Shown: positions 43,940 to 56,565 of the stretch, one piece after another
How positions within the stretch are numbered: the stretch's first letter is position 1
How the letters are laid out: each line of letters begins with the position of its first letter
NCBI GenBank assembly: GCA_026214975.1
Contig: CM047817.1
Span: 61,226,407 to 61,290,406, forward strand
Length of the DNA stretch: 64,000 bases
DNA from: Gentiana macrophylla
Lineage: Eukaryota; Streptophyta; Magnoliopsida; Gentianales; Gentianaceae
Direction of reading: 5' to 3'
Notes under the pieces: model-generated
Databases searched by the model: none
Seen by the model: only the letters and a program-made list of their open reading frames with translations
What the model was told of the DNA's origin: nothing
Made by a program: the position numbers and the translations under genes

Positions 43940-45155
43940 CCAATGCCCTCATTCCACAAAAGCTTCAACTCATCAATGAGTGGTTGCATATATATGTCAA
44001 TCTTATGTTTCGGATTTTCTGGTCCGGGCGCTAACAACGAAAGAAATATAAATGGCTTCTTCATGCACAACCAAGGAGGTAAATTGTATATTGTCACAAG
44101 AACATGCCAACACGAAAAGTTCTTCCCCGATTGGCCTAACGGTTGAAATCCATCGATGCACAAACCAAGCTTAACATTTCGAGGATCTGAAGAGAACTCT
44201 TTGTATTGTCGATCAAAAGCTTTCCATGCCTGTGAATCAGATGGATGTGCCATTTTCCCTACTTCTGAAGACCAATCTGCATGCCATGTCATATTCTTTG
44301 CATTCTCCTCAGATGCATACAATCACTGCAACCGGGGTATCAATGGCAAGTAGTGAAGTCTTTTAAATGGCACATTATGTCCTTGTCCGGATGAGGAACG
44401 AGCTTTGCTTTTATATCTCGGGTGTTGGCAAAACTTACACTCGTGTAAACTCAAATCTTCTTTCCAGAACAACATGCAACCATTTGCACAAACATCAATT
44501 TTCTCATGTGGAAGAGCTAATGCTCGAACAAGCTTCTTCGCCTCATAAAAGTTTGTTGGCATATCATGACGATCAGACAAGTTGGGCAAAAGAATGTCCA
44601 AATTATCATTGAACAAACTTTGTGAAGCATTGTGTTTTGACTTCAAATGATTAGCTTGGCAGTTAAGGACAATATTGAATCCTCGCTTCCTGGCCAAAGT
44701 GACTTTTTAGCCGATTCCAATAATTTAAATAACTCTTTAGCTTTTGGGTTTGGTTCCTTGTCCATCGTTCCCGGTCCTGGTAAATTGAAAGATGGACCGG
44801 CTGCATCATGTACCATGTCTATGAGAGAGTTGACACTCTTGTCTAGTTGGTTATGAGTTGAAGTTTCCTCCCTGACATTTTGAGGCTCAATAACTTCTTC
44901 TTCTTCACCATGGGAAGTCCACACATAATATCTCGGCATGAATCCCCATCTCAATAAATGAAGTTTTACATCTTCTACATTTATGATACGCATGATCTTG
45001 CACTTGCTACATGGACATCGGATCATATCCGGTGTCCCTGTATTTTCACAAGCAAATGTCAAGAAAGCATCCACACCATTAATGTACTCTAACTTCAACC
45101 CACACTTCGGTGGTTGATGCCATTGATCATACATCCATGACCGCATCTCATTCAT
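43828..45155 (-). pseudogene. CACTA transposase tnpD, N-terminal and catalytic part
   Basis: 45155-44643 begins MNEMRSWMYDQ and carries the transposase-associated domain with CPCSKCK and VKLHLLRWGFMPRYYVW. 44697-44323 continues with the Cys/His-rich CANGCMLFWKEDLSLHECKFC. 44322-43828 has the Transposase_21 core: GLCIDGFQPLG and GPENPKHKIDIYMQPLIDEL carry acidic residues that are likely catalytic. Frame changes at about 44690 and 44323 separate the pieces. Plus-strand ORFs here are shadows. Confidence 0.9.
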
Positions 45156-47050
45156 CTGTTAGGGAATTTTATGCCATTTGCCATATTAATATAAGCAAAA
45201 ATAATCAACTTCCATCAATTGGCCATAATAGTCCAGCACAACCCAATTTATTAAAATTTTAGACTAAAGTTCAAAATTGGTCATCCCCTGTTAATTGGCT
45301 AAAAACCTATAATAGACTTACATAGACTCATTGATAAAGTTGACTAAAGTCAATATTCCACTTTACGGTATTACTTATTTACTATAATAAGTTTGTAAAG
45401 CAACATCAATATTACTGCTATTTGCTATTACCAATATTACTACCAATTAAGCAGTTATGCTCAATGACCAAAAAAACATAACACACATACATGAATGATA
45501 ACATAGAGTATTCAAAGAGTGTGCTAATGACAAACTAAAGAATATTAGGAATGAAAAACAGAGAACTTGCAAGTTGCAACCAACCAAAAACAGAGAACTT
45601 GTAAGTTTTACATTGCACCAATTCATGGAACTCACTTTGCATAATCAGATGCATATTGCTTTCATCATATATATGCAAATTATCATAATGATGAGACATA
45701 GTATTAAAGTCAAAATACTCCAAAACCATAAGAACCAATCCAGCATAATGCATATATTAACAAAAGTGAAACCATAACCTTGTGAATTGCAATTTCTGTT
45801 AAGTAAGATACCAACCTTATTTTACAATTAAAAGGCCGGCAAACAAAATTTTTCAACAGTACAACTATCAACTATGGTTATAAAAGCAATCATAAGCATA
45901 TGTATTACTTATCCCTTTACATGAAAAATGATAACATAATAATACAACACTCAAAGTACATGCGCGTAGTGTAATATTATCATTTAAATATGCATATATA
46001 GTAGCCATGAGTAATTGTAAGAACATTGACCAGGACACTGATTTTAATACTCAAGAGATACACCCACTTGTATCAACACGTCTCTTTTACTATGTATCAA
46101 TAGTGAAGAGATACAAGGAAAATTAACCACTACAATTTCATAACTTTTCAAAAAAAATCAGTTTGCACACCATGGTAATTGATTTACAACATGTAAAAAC
46201 TACCTCTGAAAACAAATTCGTGTTGACAAACATAAGAAGAATTGTTACCGTCTAAACATGCTGAAACGATAAACAAATCTAAAAGGCAGACTGATTAATA
46301 CCAATCTGTAAGCCGAACCAGAAAGAAACCTGATCGACAAAATTACATATAACGACAGATTATCCCCACAATCTGTTCAGAATTTTCGGACACAGAGAAA
46401 TTACGTACTGCAATTCTATGGACTATTAAACAACACGCATCAAAACCACAAATTTCAAAAACGTCTTAAGATTAACTACAGGGGATGGAGTTCTACAAAT
46501 ACATGAATCAGCTAAAAATGACCAGTTGAATGACCTTTCCGTTGTTGATGAGTAGAATGACCTTTACAACAAAATCACCTTCAATTTCAAAAGAAATTTC
46601 TAAAAACACCCATTTCACGTCATATATTTATCAATTCTAAACTAAAACTTGAATGAAGAGAAGAAAGCAATCAAAAACCCAGAACCACCGTAATCTATAA
46701 TCAATTCTAAAACTAACCACCGTAATCTATTTATGTGTGCTTCAAGTACAAAGAAAAGAAAGCAATCAAAAACTCAGAACGAAATCGTTCGTGCACCGCT
46801 GCGTAACGGAATGGAGAGCTTGCAAACCGCCGATTCGCTTGTTGATCGGTGAAGGTGGAGGAGGGTGAACGAAATCGAAGCGGCTCACAGAGGGTGGAAG
46901 TCACGACCATGGAGGGTGGAAGTGGTAATTTGGAGAAGAAAGTGCAATGAAAAATCCCTAAACCGATGCAGTGAAGTCAATAAGAGGATTTTTTTTTAAT
47001 TTGGAACATTTAATCCAAAAATATATTATTATCGTATTATTATGATTATG

Positions 47051-47094
<44 letters not shown>

Positions 47095-47097
47095 CAT

Positions 47098-47166
<69 letters not shown>

Positions 47167-48100
47167 CATAATCAGGGCGGAAAAAACCACACAAATCGGG
47201 TCGGGAGACAATCCGGACATGATGAAGAGCACGCAGGTCATGTTTTACGGAAAATTTTGTCAGCCCTAGTTATATTAGTTCGGATAACGGTTTAGTTTTT
47301 AATTCGTTTGAGATCACGGTCAATTTACAACAATGATTTGTAATCGATAGTAAACCGAACTAGAGTAGTCATTAGCGAACCAAACCGAATTACTATAGTA
47401 CGTTAGTTCAATTTTGGATAATTCGTTTTACGTCAATAAGCTCGCGAGCTGCTTGTAAAAGGTATTTTTAAAAATCAAGCTTGCCCTCAAAAAAAAAAAA
47501 TCAAGCTCGACTCCACTAGGTAACTAAGTAGTTCGACTCGAGCTCGAACTTGAAAAACCTTGGATCGAGTCGAATCTTTTACCAAACTGCATACGAGAGT
47601 ACCACAAGTGATCACTTACAGCCCTACCCGATCCGATGCAATTGAGAATTACTATAGATTGTTACCTTCTTCAATCTCGAGTTTTTCTCAGCAACTATAA
47701 CAACGGACGCACGGGGAGGAGAGAAGAAAGACGAGTAGAAGCTCGGTCATTTGTTCCCGTTATTTTCGACTTTCATAGCATGTTGAATTACTATCACTCC
47801 CAAAACTTTAAGCTAATGACAAATAGATAATTAATATCCTAAATACCTCAACAAACTAAAAGACTGTCTTTTACATAAATTCTAAATTGTTATAACTAGG
47901 TATGCGTACCAAGAAAAAATTATGTTAGCATTTACACCATGATAAGTATTTGTTATATCTGATGATACATATATATGAGTTATAATGATTATAATATGAT
48001 TTATCACTAAGTAACAATTTATTCAACATCGATATTAGATGAATGAAATAATAAACTACGCGAATTCTTGCAATCTAGCACCTCAATTTTGATTGACGTG
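45156..48100. other. CACTA 5' non-coding region
   Basis: Upstream of tnpD on the minus strand there is no clear gene. It includes AT-rich sequence, a compound microsatellite (47046-47163), a G-rich stretch at 46790-46940 that could be a promoter or leader, and unassigned sequence at 47170-47830. Short ORFs here have no recognisable domain. Confidence 0.55.
47046..47163. repeat. compound microsatellite (ATT)n then (TA)n
   Basis: About 15 ATT units are followed by ATC units and about 30 TA units. Poly-Ile and Ile-Tyr ORFs over it are artefacts. Confidence 0.95.
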
Positions 48101-48119
48101 TGGTTCATTTATTAAGAAT

Positions 48120-49069
48120 GAATATCACATTTACAAAGGATTTTCCGACAAATTTCCGATGAGATTTCTTACTTCGTCATAAAACCGTAGGAACTAAGTA
48201 GACTTTCCGACCAAATTCGCACAAAAAGTAAAAAAAAAATTTAATGTTATTAATGATTTTCTTTCCCTTTTTGGTAAAACATGTTGTATAATCCGTAATA
48301 ACATGGAAAATATCCCATTAAAAATTCAAATCACTATTTTAATTTGTTATTAAAAAAATTACTATTTCTAATTACGATCATAATAAAGGACTCATATTTA
48401 AATGTTTGTACATAGTAGTTATACAATCGTACGATCATATATAATAAGTGACTCGTACAATTTGCGGCATCATCATGGTACAACATTGAACGACCTTTCG
48501 ACGAAAATCTTAATAAACCACACGAAATCTTATATTCTACCACTCATTTAATAATCAATTGACGTGCGCTTCGTTAACAATGAGACAACGTGTTTCTAAT
48601 TTTTTATAAGTTAATTCGTTCAGTAGAAATTTGTATGGAAATTTATGGAGTAGTGACAAATTTCCAACGAATAGTATATATGAGGGGTAGATATATGTGG
48701 ACGATTCCTACGGATTACTGACGAGCTTAATAGTTCGTCGGAAATTCGTCGGTATCACTTGTTGATGTATATCCGGAAATTTAAGATTAAAGGAGTTCCG
48801 ACAAATTTTGCTACGACAAACGTTTGTTCGTCGGAAGTTCGTAGGAAACACATTCGGATAAAATACGCGGGATATTTCCGCGGGCTTTTTTCCGACAGAT
48901 TAGCTACGAGTGTCTTTCCAATGAAATAATTTCGTCGGAACATTGTCGCAATTGTGTTTTTTTTTATATTCAGTTTTTTTGTCGCAACCTCGTCAATATT
49001 TCTTTGGAATGTTCCGACAACCTTATTTTGTAGGAATTCTTCGTCGGAAAACAGAAAATTCTAGTAGTG
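48120..49069. repeat. right subterminal repeats and terminus of the CACTA element
   Basis: CCGACAAATTTCCGA, CGTCGGAA and related words recur from 48140 and become dense at 48640-49050. The end CTAGTAGTG at 49061-49069 is the reverse of CACTACTAG. Confidence 0.85.
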
Positions 49070-49089
49070 CCATAACCCTAACCGATTTA

Positions 49090-50129
49090 TTACATGTAGT
49101 ACCTTTTGAGGTTGTCCGCGTGCCACGGTCTGTTGAGTTCGTAGCCTTGATGATTTCTGAGCACATAAGTTCCTTTTTTGATCCCTCTTGCGACTTGATA
49201 AGGGCCTTCCCAATTTGCTGTTAGCTTGCCTTTATTCGGCTCCATACCAGTGGCCTTTCTATTTCGAAGAACAAAATCCCCGATCTTAAATGAATGGTCG
49301 CGGATTCGCTTGTCATGTTGCTGTTTAGCGAGTTGCTTGTAGTTCGTGAGTCGATGATACGTCGCTAGTCTTTTCTCTTCCACTAGATCCAAGTCGATCT
49401 GCCTGTTCAACAAATTATCCGCTGGGTCGTATAATGCGACCCTGATGTTGGGTAGAGCCATTTCAACGGGAGTCATGGCCTCTGATCCATAAGTAAGAGC
49501 AAGAGGTGTTTCTCCTGTGGGTGTTTTGATTGTGGTGCGGAGTGCCCAAAGTATATTGGGTAACTCGTCAACCCACCCTCCCGCTTTTACCCTGTTATCC
49601 ACGCTCTTCTTGAGCATCTTGATTATTTGTTTGTTGCCGGCCTCAGCTTGGCCGTTTCCTTGAGGATAAGCCACCGATGACTGCCAGTGTTTAACTTTGA
49701 ATTCCTCACAAAGATTTGAGAAGTCTTTCTGAATTGTGGGCCGTGATCTGATACAACTGCCCGTGGGATGCCAAAACGTGAAAAAATCTGATCGTATAAG
49801 AAGTAACCCGCAGCTTTTGCGGTTATCTTGACAATCGGTTTTGCTTCTATCCATTGTGTAAAGTAATCCACCGCTACTATGATAACTTTGCACCCGCCTC
49901 TTCCTGATGGAAAAGGTCCGATGAGATCGAGTCCCCCTATGTCGAAGGGCCAAGGTGCAACTACGATGCTCTGTTCGACAGATGGTATCCGGGGGATGTC
50001 CGCATGTTTTTGACACTCCGGACATTCTCTAACTAATTTTTCTGAGTCCTTAAGGATTGTTGGCCAATAATACCCTGCGGTTATAACCTTCTGGGCCAAG
50101 GAGAGGCTAGCGGGATGGCCTCCGCACAC
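49090..50129 (-). pseudogene. Tat integrase, frameshifted
   Basis: 50129-49623 carries CPECQKHAD of the finger, first catalytic Asp in GGLDLIGPFPSG, and second in VVSDHGPQF near residue 130. A shift near 49740 moves to 50025-49090, which includes VKHWQSSVAYPQGNGQAEAGNKQI with the catalytic Glu, the family segment SEAMTPVEMALP, and a C-terminus with WEGPYQVARGIKKGTYVL. It ends HADNLKRYYM, about 20 bases from the CACTA right end. Confidence 0.93.
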
Positions 50130-50171
50130 CCCTCGGTGAAGCTCGATAAGGATCGTCTTGCTTTCTTCCTC

Positions 50172-50498
50172 TCAAACACATCGCAATAGAGGCTTTGTCG
50201 CGGACCTTCTGTAGAGTATTCCGTTGTTTATAATATACCTGGCCACTCTTTTCTTAAGCACGTGAGTTTTATCCGCTCCGTCAGGTAAGATGCCTAACTC
50301 TATGTAAGCCTGAACCTCGTCGATCCAGCATGTAGTCGGCGCTGGTGTGTCGATTTCCATGACTTGTGTTTCCTCTATAGCAGGTACAACTAGATACTCT
50401 ATCATTATTGAAGGGTCCGCAAGTTTCTTCTTTGACTGATAGCTTAGAGAGATAGTCTGCTCGCTCGTTGTCCTCTCTCCGAATTCTGATGAACTCAT
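50172..50498 (-). pseudogene. Tat linker between RNase H and integrase
   Basis: The 108-codon frame contains CWIDEVQAYIELGILPDG and ARYIINNGILYRRSATKPLLRC, the usual stretch before the Tat integrase finger. Shifts separate it from both neighbours. Confidence 0.85.
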
Positions 50499-50520
50499 AA
50501 TATTTGAAGCCGGTTTTTAA

Positions 50521-51240
50521 TCATCGAACAATCTCACCATACTTCTCGAGAATACCACAGTGCGTGTCATAGTCCCCTGAGATTTGGTTGACGATGAGTT
50601 GGGAATCACAATAGACTTCAACATTTTCCACGTTTAACTCATTGGCTAGTTTGATCCCAGCTATAACTGCTTCGTACTCGGCTTGATTATTCGTGGCTGG
50701 GAACTCGAACCTTAAAGCTTTTTCGATTTCCTCCGTTGTTCCGGGCACCATCAAAATTACTCCGGCCCCACAACCATTTCGATTTGATGCCCCGTCGACA
50801 TATAACTGCCAACACTGATCGGGTTTACTCCTGGTCGCAGCGGGCTCCTGTGATAAAGGCGAACCGGGTTGTGGCGAGCTGAAACTTGTTTCTACAATAA
50901 AATCCGGCAGTGTTTGACCCTTGATTGCTTTTCTAGGTTGATATTGTATGTCGAACTCAGTAATTTCGATAGCCCATCTGAGGAGTCGACCTGAAAGATC
51001 CGGTTTATGAAGTATTTGGCGCATTGGACTATCCGTTAAAACAATTATTGTGTGTGAAGTAAAGTAAGCCCTGAGTTTGCGGGCAGTGATGAAAAGCGAG
51101 TAGGCTAATTTTTCAATATTAAAATAGCGACTCTCCATCGGACTGAGAGCCTTGCTTACATAATAGATGGGATTTTGGAGGGTTACGGCCTCCTTGACAA
51201 GAACGGCGGCAACAGCCCGGTCCGAAGCCGCTAGGTACAA
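50521..51240 (-). pseudogene. Tat double RNase H (element type plus archaeal type)
   Basis: The frame starts MYLAASDRAVAAVLV with YYVSKALSPMESRY of the first RNase H. After a linker comes a second one: LYVDGASNRNGCGAGVIL (first Asp), NNQAEYEAVIAGIKLA (Glu) and VYCDSQLIVNQISGDY (second Asp). A second, archaeal-like RNase H is a reported hallmark of Tat elements. The frame overlaps the RT frame end by ten bases in another phase and ends by a stop near 50521. Confidence 0.92.
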
Positions 51241-52085
51241 AACAAAATATCTCCTTCTACAGGGCTAACCAAAAGAGGCGGCTTCCCTAGATATTCCTTC
51301 AAAGCTTGGAAAGCTTGTGAACACTCTGCATTCCACGAAAAAGTCTTATCGCCCTTGAGAATTTTGAAGAAGGGAAGACACTTTTCCGCTGATTTTGAGA
51401 TGAAGCGACCTAGCGCAATGATGCGTCCATTAAGCCTCTGAACTTCCTTGATAGTTGTAGGCTCTTGCATGTCGATTAAAGCTTGAATTTTTTCCGGATT
51501 AGCCTCAATGCCACGACGACTAACCATAAACCCAAGAAACTTGCCTGCCTGGACACCAAAAGTACATTTGGCCGGATTGAGTTTCATTGAGTGTTTTCGG
51601 ACATTGTTGAAAGTTTCTTGAAGGCCAGCGGCGTGACCGTCCCCAGCGGACTTGACAACCATATCATCGATGTAAGCTTCCATATTTCTGCCTATTTGCG
51701 AACTGAAGACCTTGTTGACCATTCGCTGATAAGTCGAACCCGTATTCTTCAGCCCGAATGGCATCATTTCATAGTAATACAAACCTCCAGCGGCTCTGAA
51801 AGACGTTTTCTCTTTGTCGGACTCAGCCATCCGCACTTGATGATACCCAGAATATGCATCCAAAAAACATAGAACTTCAAAACCAGAGATGGAATCTACT
51901 AACCGATCAATTTGCGGAAGCTGATAAGGATCTTTCGGACAGGCTTTGTTGATGTCCGTGAAGTCGACGCACATTCTCCACTTGCCATAGTGTTTTTTTA
52001 CCATAACAACATTTGCCATCCAAGTTGGATAGGGTAGCTCTTTTATTATCTCTGCTTGTAGGAGTTTCCCGATCTCTATTTTCAC
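51231..52085 (-). pseudogene. Tat reverse transcriptase
   Basis: RT blocks are in order: PTWMANVVMVKKHYGKWRMC, VDFTDINKACPKDPYQLP, FLDAYSGYHQVRM, MMPFGLKNTGSTYQRMV, and the catalytic box AYIDDMVVKS near residue 140. The tether NGRIIALGRFISKSAEKC follows. The usual GLKNAGATYQR has Thr-Gly in place of Ala-Gly. The frame is open through RT but starts after a break at 52086-52162 and ends by a shift into RNase H. Confidence 0.93.
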
Positions 52086-52162
52086 TGCCGCTTCCTTTTC
52101 GGTTGAAAATTAAGATGATGGCGCGACGCGCGTTGTATCGGCTTGAAGGTAGAGCAAATGCG

Positions 52163-52459
52163 TTATTTTCCTTGAGATCTTTGAAGGCGGCCGAGCTCTA
52201 TCTTGAATTTTCGACCCCTCGCATGTCCGTGACTACCCAGGCAAATGCACTCAGATTTTCCTTGAGTAACTTTATCAATTTCTCTCTTTCGAAGGAACTC
52301 AGCCGAGCTCCTATCTTGAATTTTTGCTCGGGAATTCTTAGAGTCTTCAAACCCCAATTCTTTGAAACAGTTGTAATATAAGATGTCGCGGCAAGCTCCG
52401 GTGTCGACCATCACTCTGTTGATACAGGCCCGATTGATGACTACCGATATGCACAGCAC
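52163..52459 (-). pseudogene. Tat protease
   Basis: The active-site motif MVDTGACRDILYYNCFKELG lies near residue 17. The family has Ser-Ala after DTG more often, but the D-T-G core is intact. The end runs into a different frame before RT. Confidence 0.85.
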
Positions 52460-52494
52460 ATATCCTCTATGTTGATCGAAGTCACTAGCTCACT

Positions 52495-53198
52495 TCAAGT
52501 AAAAGCAAGAGGTTGCTCGTTCCCTCGCAAAACTACAGGCTTCTCCACATGTTTGTTAATGGAGCCGATGAAGCTCTTGATCTGGTTGTTACTGGGAGGA
52601 GGCTCGGTTATCATTCTGATGTTCATGTCGAACTGGCGAGCTTGCTGACCCCTCCTATCTGGTCCACCAATATCTAGCTTGTAGTGATCATGATGTCCGC
52701 GAGCGAGTAATTTTTCTATTGCTCGTTTGAACTGGATACATTCATCAGTCGTGTGACCCTTATCTCTGTGATAGCCGCAATATTTGGACGTATCGCGACG
52801 CGTATCTGGAACCATCAAGTAGGGCTCAGGTATTTCATCTCTCACTTCATTTAGCATCTATGTATAGGAGATCCTGAGCGGCGTGAAGTGTTCTTCCTTA
52901 AATCTCTCGGTCTTTTTAACATCCCGATCTGGATTTCTGGAGGTATCTCTAGGCGGACTATGCTCAGTCCTCTGTTTGCCTTTAGTGGACGAAGACGCTC
53001 CTTCGTTTCCCGCTGTGGCAATGTATTTCCGGGTCGAGCTCAACATTTCTTGTAAGTTCGCTGGTGGGGATAGAGCAAAGTAAGACTTCAAATAGCCTGG
53101 TTTTAATCCCGTTTCAAAACTGCTCATGACAACGTTGTCCGCTAAACCCCTTGTTAGCTCATACACTTTGTAAAACCGCTCATAATAGCTGTGAGTAC
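52495..53198 (-). pseudogene. Tat gag, C-terminal part with zinc knuckle
   Basis: 53198-52858 continues gag after the copia insertion (THSYYERFYKVYELTRGL, GLKPGYLKSYFALSPP). A stop at about 52858 separates it from 52857-52495, which has YCGYHRDKGHTTDECIQFK, a one-knuckle Cys/His motif, and the linker to protease. Confidence 0.9.
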
Positions 53199-53203
53199 CC
53201 TCA

Positions 53204-53581
53204 TGAAGAGAGTTTGAGAATGTGATAAACACAAGAGTAAACTTCAACTTAGTTTATTCATTGATATGAGAGGTGTATAAATAGATACAATTGAGAGAGA
53301 CTAGCACTAGCTTGGGCGGCCACTTGAGTATGTAGATGTGGGCGGCAAGCATGCAAAAGTAAAAGTAAAAGCTATGTCTATGACATATTAATTGTATCTA
53401 TGACATAAAGTAAACTAGAGTTTGACATATTAATTGTTTATATGTATCACAATTAATATGTCTTTTATAATTAAATAAAGTGTACAAAATATCCTGTCAC
53501 AATTTTTGAGGTCGCTTGGGCACCTCTTTGAACTTAAGCACTCATCAATCTCTTTGAAGTAATCTTTGTAATATTTCCACA
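53204..53581 (-). repeat. 3' LTR of the copia element
   Basis: 378 bp, TGAAGAGAG to TTTCCACA on the plus strand. The first 300 bases are almost identical to 57898-58200; the last 70 differ in several small replacements (CTTTG in place of GCTG at 53552 and 53564). Confidence 0.95.
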
Positions 53582-53599
53582 CCCCTCAAATCAAATTTG

Positions 53600-54350
53600 T
53601 ATATGTTGATGCGGCCAAGTTTGCTACTAAGTCTATTTGAACATAAGAGGTGGAATAGCCTTGGTAAGAATATCAAAGATTTCGATCTCTGTGAGGGAAC
53701 ATCTTTGGAGTTGAATAATCTTGGCATCAATCTTTTCCTTCGAAAGTGTCATCAATGTCCACATGCTTGGTTTTATCATGATGGATGGGATCTTGACCAT
53801 GCATAAGGTGAATTATTATCACAAAGATAGTGTGATAGGTTCTTTGAGAGGTTCTTTGAAGTTCGCCGGTGCACTTTTTAGCCATAGAGCTTCACAAATG
53901 CCAAGTACAAGTGCCTGAGTTCAGCTTCACCAAACTTCGCGCTTGACACAAGATGGGTTGTTTCTTGCTTCTCCAAGTAACAGGTTCCCCATACATATGA
54001 GCAATAGCTGTGGTAGATCGTCATCAATGTGACATCCAAATTTCAATCAAGATCGGTGTAGACCTTGATTGATCTATCATGTAGACTTGGTGAAGTGCGA
54101 GGCCTTGGCCAGAGTGGACTTTAAATATCTCAAGATCCTATTCACGGCATCCCAATGTTTCTCGGTAGGCGGTGCATGAACCCGGTGACCGACTGTGACT
54201 AACCCCATATGCAATATCAGGCCTTGTGTGAGAAAGGTAGATGAGTTTACCTACAAGCCTTTGATATTGTTCTTTTCGACAAAGAATGTCACCATGCGAG
54301 AGGGTGTTCTCTGAGGTCTCTGAGGATACAACGAGTTTGCATCCCAAAGA
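53600..54350 (-). pseudogene. copia RNase H, decayed
   Basis: 54347-54138 contains QYQRLVGKLIYLSHTRPDIAYGVS, the conserved tether into copia RNase H. Further down only scattered resemblance remains across several frames to about 53720. Confidence 0.8.
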
Positions 54351-55300
54351 TGCCGATTTTCTTCGGCGAGATCCAAGACATACTTCCTTTGAGAGATCGA
54401 AATGCCTTTACCGCTTCTAGCTATTTCCATACCAAGAAAGTATTTTAGGAGCCCGGATCTTTAACTTGGAATACCTTTGCCGCCAGAGTCTTCAAATGTT
54501 GGATCTCGGTAGGGGTCATCTCCAAAGAAGGATGATATCATCCACATATACAATAAGAATAGACCTTCTGCGGTTGGTTGTCTTGATAAACATAGTGTGA
54601 TCGAGTTGCATTGATGATATCCAAAGCGGCTTTAACCACGGTGAGTGAGTTTTCCAAACCAGGCTCTGTGGGATTGCTTCAGGCCATATAGAGATTTCCG
54701 AGTTTGCATACCTTGCCTTGAGTGTGGGGATTGACAAAACCAGAGGTACATTCATGTAGACTTCCTCGATAAGGTCACCATTGAGAAAAGCATTTTTGAT
54801 ATCCAATTGGTAAAGAGGCCATCAAGTTGGACAATGAGAGAAATCGAGACTCGACAAGTGTTAAGCTTTGCTCTTTGGTGCAAAAGTTTCAGTATAGTCA
54901 ATGCCATAAGTTTGAGTGAACCCTCTAGCCACCATTCGGCTTTATACTTGTCAATAGTACCATCGGCATTGTATTTTATGGTGAATAACCATCTACAAAT
55001 TGTTGTCTTCTTGCCTTTGGGAAGAGTTGTGAGGTCCCAAGTATGATTATCCAGAGTGCAGTCATCTCTGCTTTTAACAAAGAGACCTTCCACTTATCAT
55101 TTTGAAGGGCCTCCTGAATATTTTCTAGGATAGAGTGAGAGTCCAGTCCTGTGTAAACATGGCAAAGACAGAGACAAGCGATCATAAGATAAATAAGTAT
55201 GAATAGAATGATCGGTGCATGATCGTTTCCCCTTTCTTAGAGCAATAGGTCTATCATCCACTTGATGAGGATCTTTGAGAGTCAATAGTTTGAGGTCCAA
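54351..55300 (-). pseudogene. copia reverse transcriptase, decayed
   Basis: 55093-54752 starts with TTLPKGKKTTICRWLFTIKY. 54806-54516 begins MDIKNAFLNGDLIEEVYM and, after shifts, holds LIVYVDDIILL, the copia catalytic box YVDD. Small deletions break the frame at least four times. Confidence 0.88.
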
Positions 55301-55479
55301 AGAGACTCTGGTTCGATGAGTTCTTTGAGGTTACAGTTCAAGAGCTCGGGTCGCAGACTCGGGTCAAACAAACTTCGAGGGTCGATGAATGTGAGTATCC
55401 GCGGGATCTTTGAAGGTATGAGTCTGGCCGAGGGTTAGGACTCTTGAGGGTAAATGGTTTCTTGAGGAACGGACTTAGT

Positions 55480-56560
55480 TCAATCTCAATCAGTTTCCAC
55501 TGGTCGGCTCAAGAGGTTTTCTTTGTAATATGGAGTCCTTTCAAAGAATTTCACATCCATAGAATTGTAAAATTTCTTTTCAATAGGAGAGTAACACTTG
55601 TAACCTTTTTTCTCGCATCTGTGCATATCCAAGGAAAATGCACTTATGAGCTTTAGGATCAAGTTTATACGTGTTGAGCATGGATATAAACAAACACAAG
55701 ACAACCAAAGATCTTTGGAGGCAATTGGGTAATAAGATGAGAGCAGGAGTGTGTGGTCGCAAGGTTTGGAGAGGAGTTTTGAAACCTAACACTCGGGAAG
55801 TCTGTTGATTAAATATGTTGCGATCAATATAGCTTCACCCCACATGTATTTAGGAACATGTGTAGTGAACATGATTGATCTGGCCATTTCAGCAGATGCC
55901 TGTTCTTTCTTTCAAAGAACCCCATTCGTTGAGGTGTTTCCACACAACTATCTTGATATGAACAATTCCTCTGTTTGTCAAGAAGTTAATGAGGTTAGAC
56001 TCATAGTATTTCAGAGCATTATCGGTCTTTAAGATCTTGATCTTAGTATCAAATTGGGTGGAGACCATGTGATAAAATTCTTGGAAGATAGGTCCAACTT
56101 GATTTGTCTTTCATTAAGAACGACCAAGTGTTTTCAGTATGATCATCAATGAAGGTTACAAACCACCTTTTTCTGTTATACTTTTCACTCTTGAGGTCCC
56201 CATACATCACTTTGTGAATTAGGGTGAAAGGGAAGAGGGCAAGTGAGGTAACTTAGCATACACATATTTGGTGAGTTTAGCAAATTGACAAATATCACAT
56301 TGAAGATCATTAAGATTACATCCTTTAAACAATTCGAGGGATTAAAGACTTTAAATAACCAAAACTTGGATGTCCTAGTCTATAATGCCATAACATGATA
56401 TTGTCTAGGTTTTGAGTGCAGTGTCATTGAGGCGGATTCTGTCTTGATCTTCTGTCTTCAGAGAGTTTGATCACGAAACGATCCTGAGTAGGGTTTAGCT
56501 TGCCCAATCACTTCTCGAGAGTTAGAGATCCTGGAATGTGCACCGATTCTTATTAAAAAC
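55480..56560 (-). pseudogene. copia integrase, decayed
   Basis: CDICQFAKL near 56300 is the Cys half of the zinc finger. MARSIMFTTHVP and MWGEAILIATYLIN near 55830-55900 are integrase core blocks. 55792-55580 contains DPKAHKCIFLGYA, the end of copia integrase. Frames change many times. Confidence 0.85.
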
Positions 56561-56565
56561 AACGG

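Larger units (their letters stand above)
37570..49069 (-). mobile_element. CACTA (En/Spm) DNA transposon, about 11.5 kb
   Basis: The right end on the minus strand reads CACTACTAGAATTTTCTG followed by TTTTCCGACGAAGAATTC. The left end has AGAATTTTCTGTTTTTCC and GAAGAATTCGTCGG from about 37571, but the outermost CACTACT is not recognisable there, so the left tip is damaged. Subterminal arrays of CGACGAA/CGACAAA words lie at both ends. A tnpD-type transposase (41860-45155) and a tnpA-type gene (38252-41110) are both on the minus strand. A 3-bp target duplication could not be confirmed. Confidence 0.88.
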
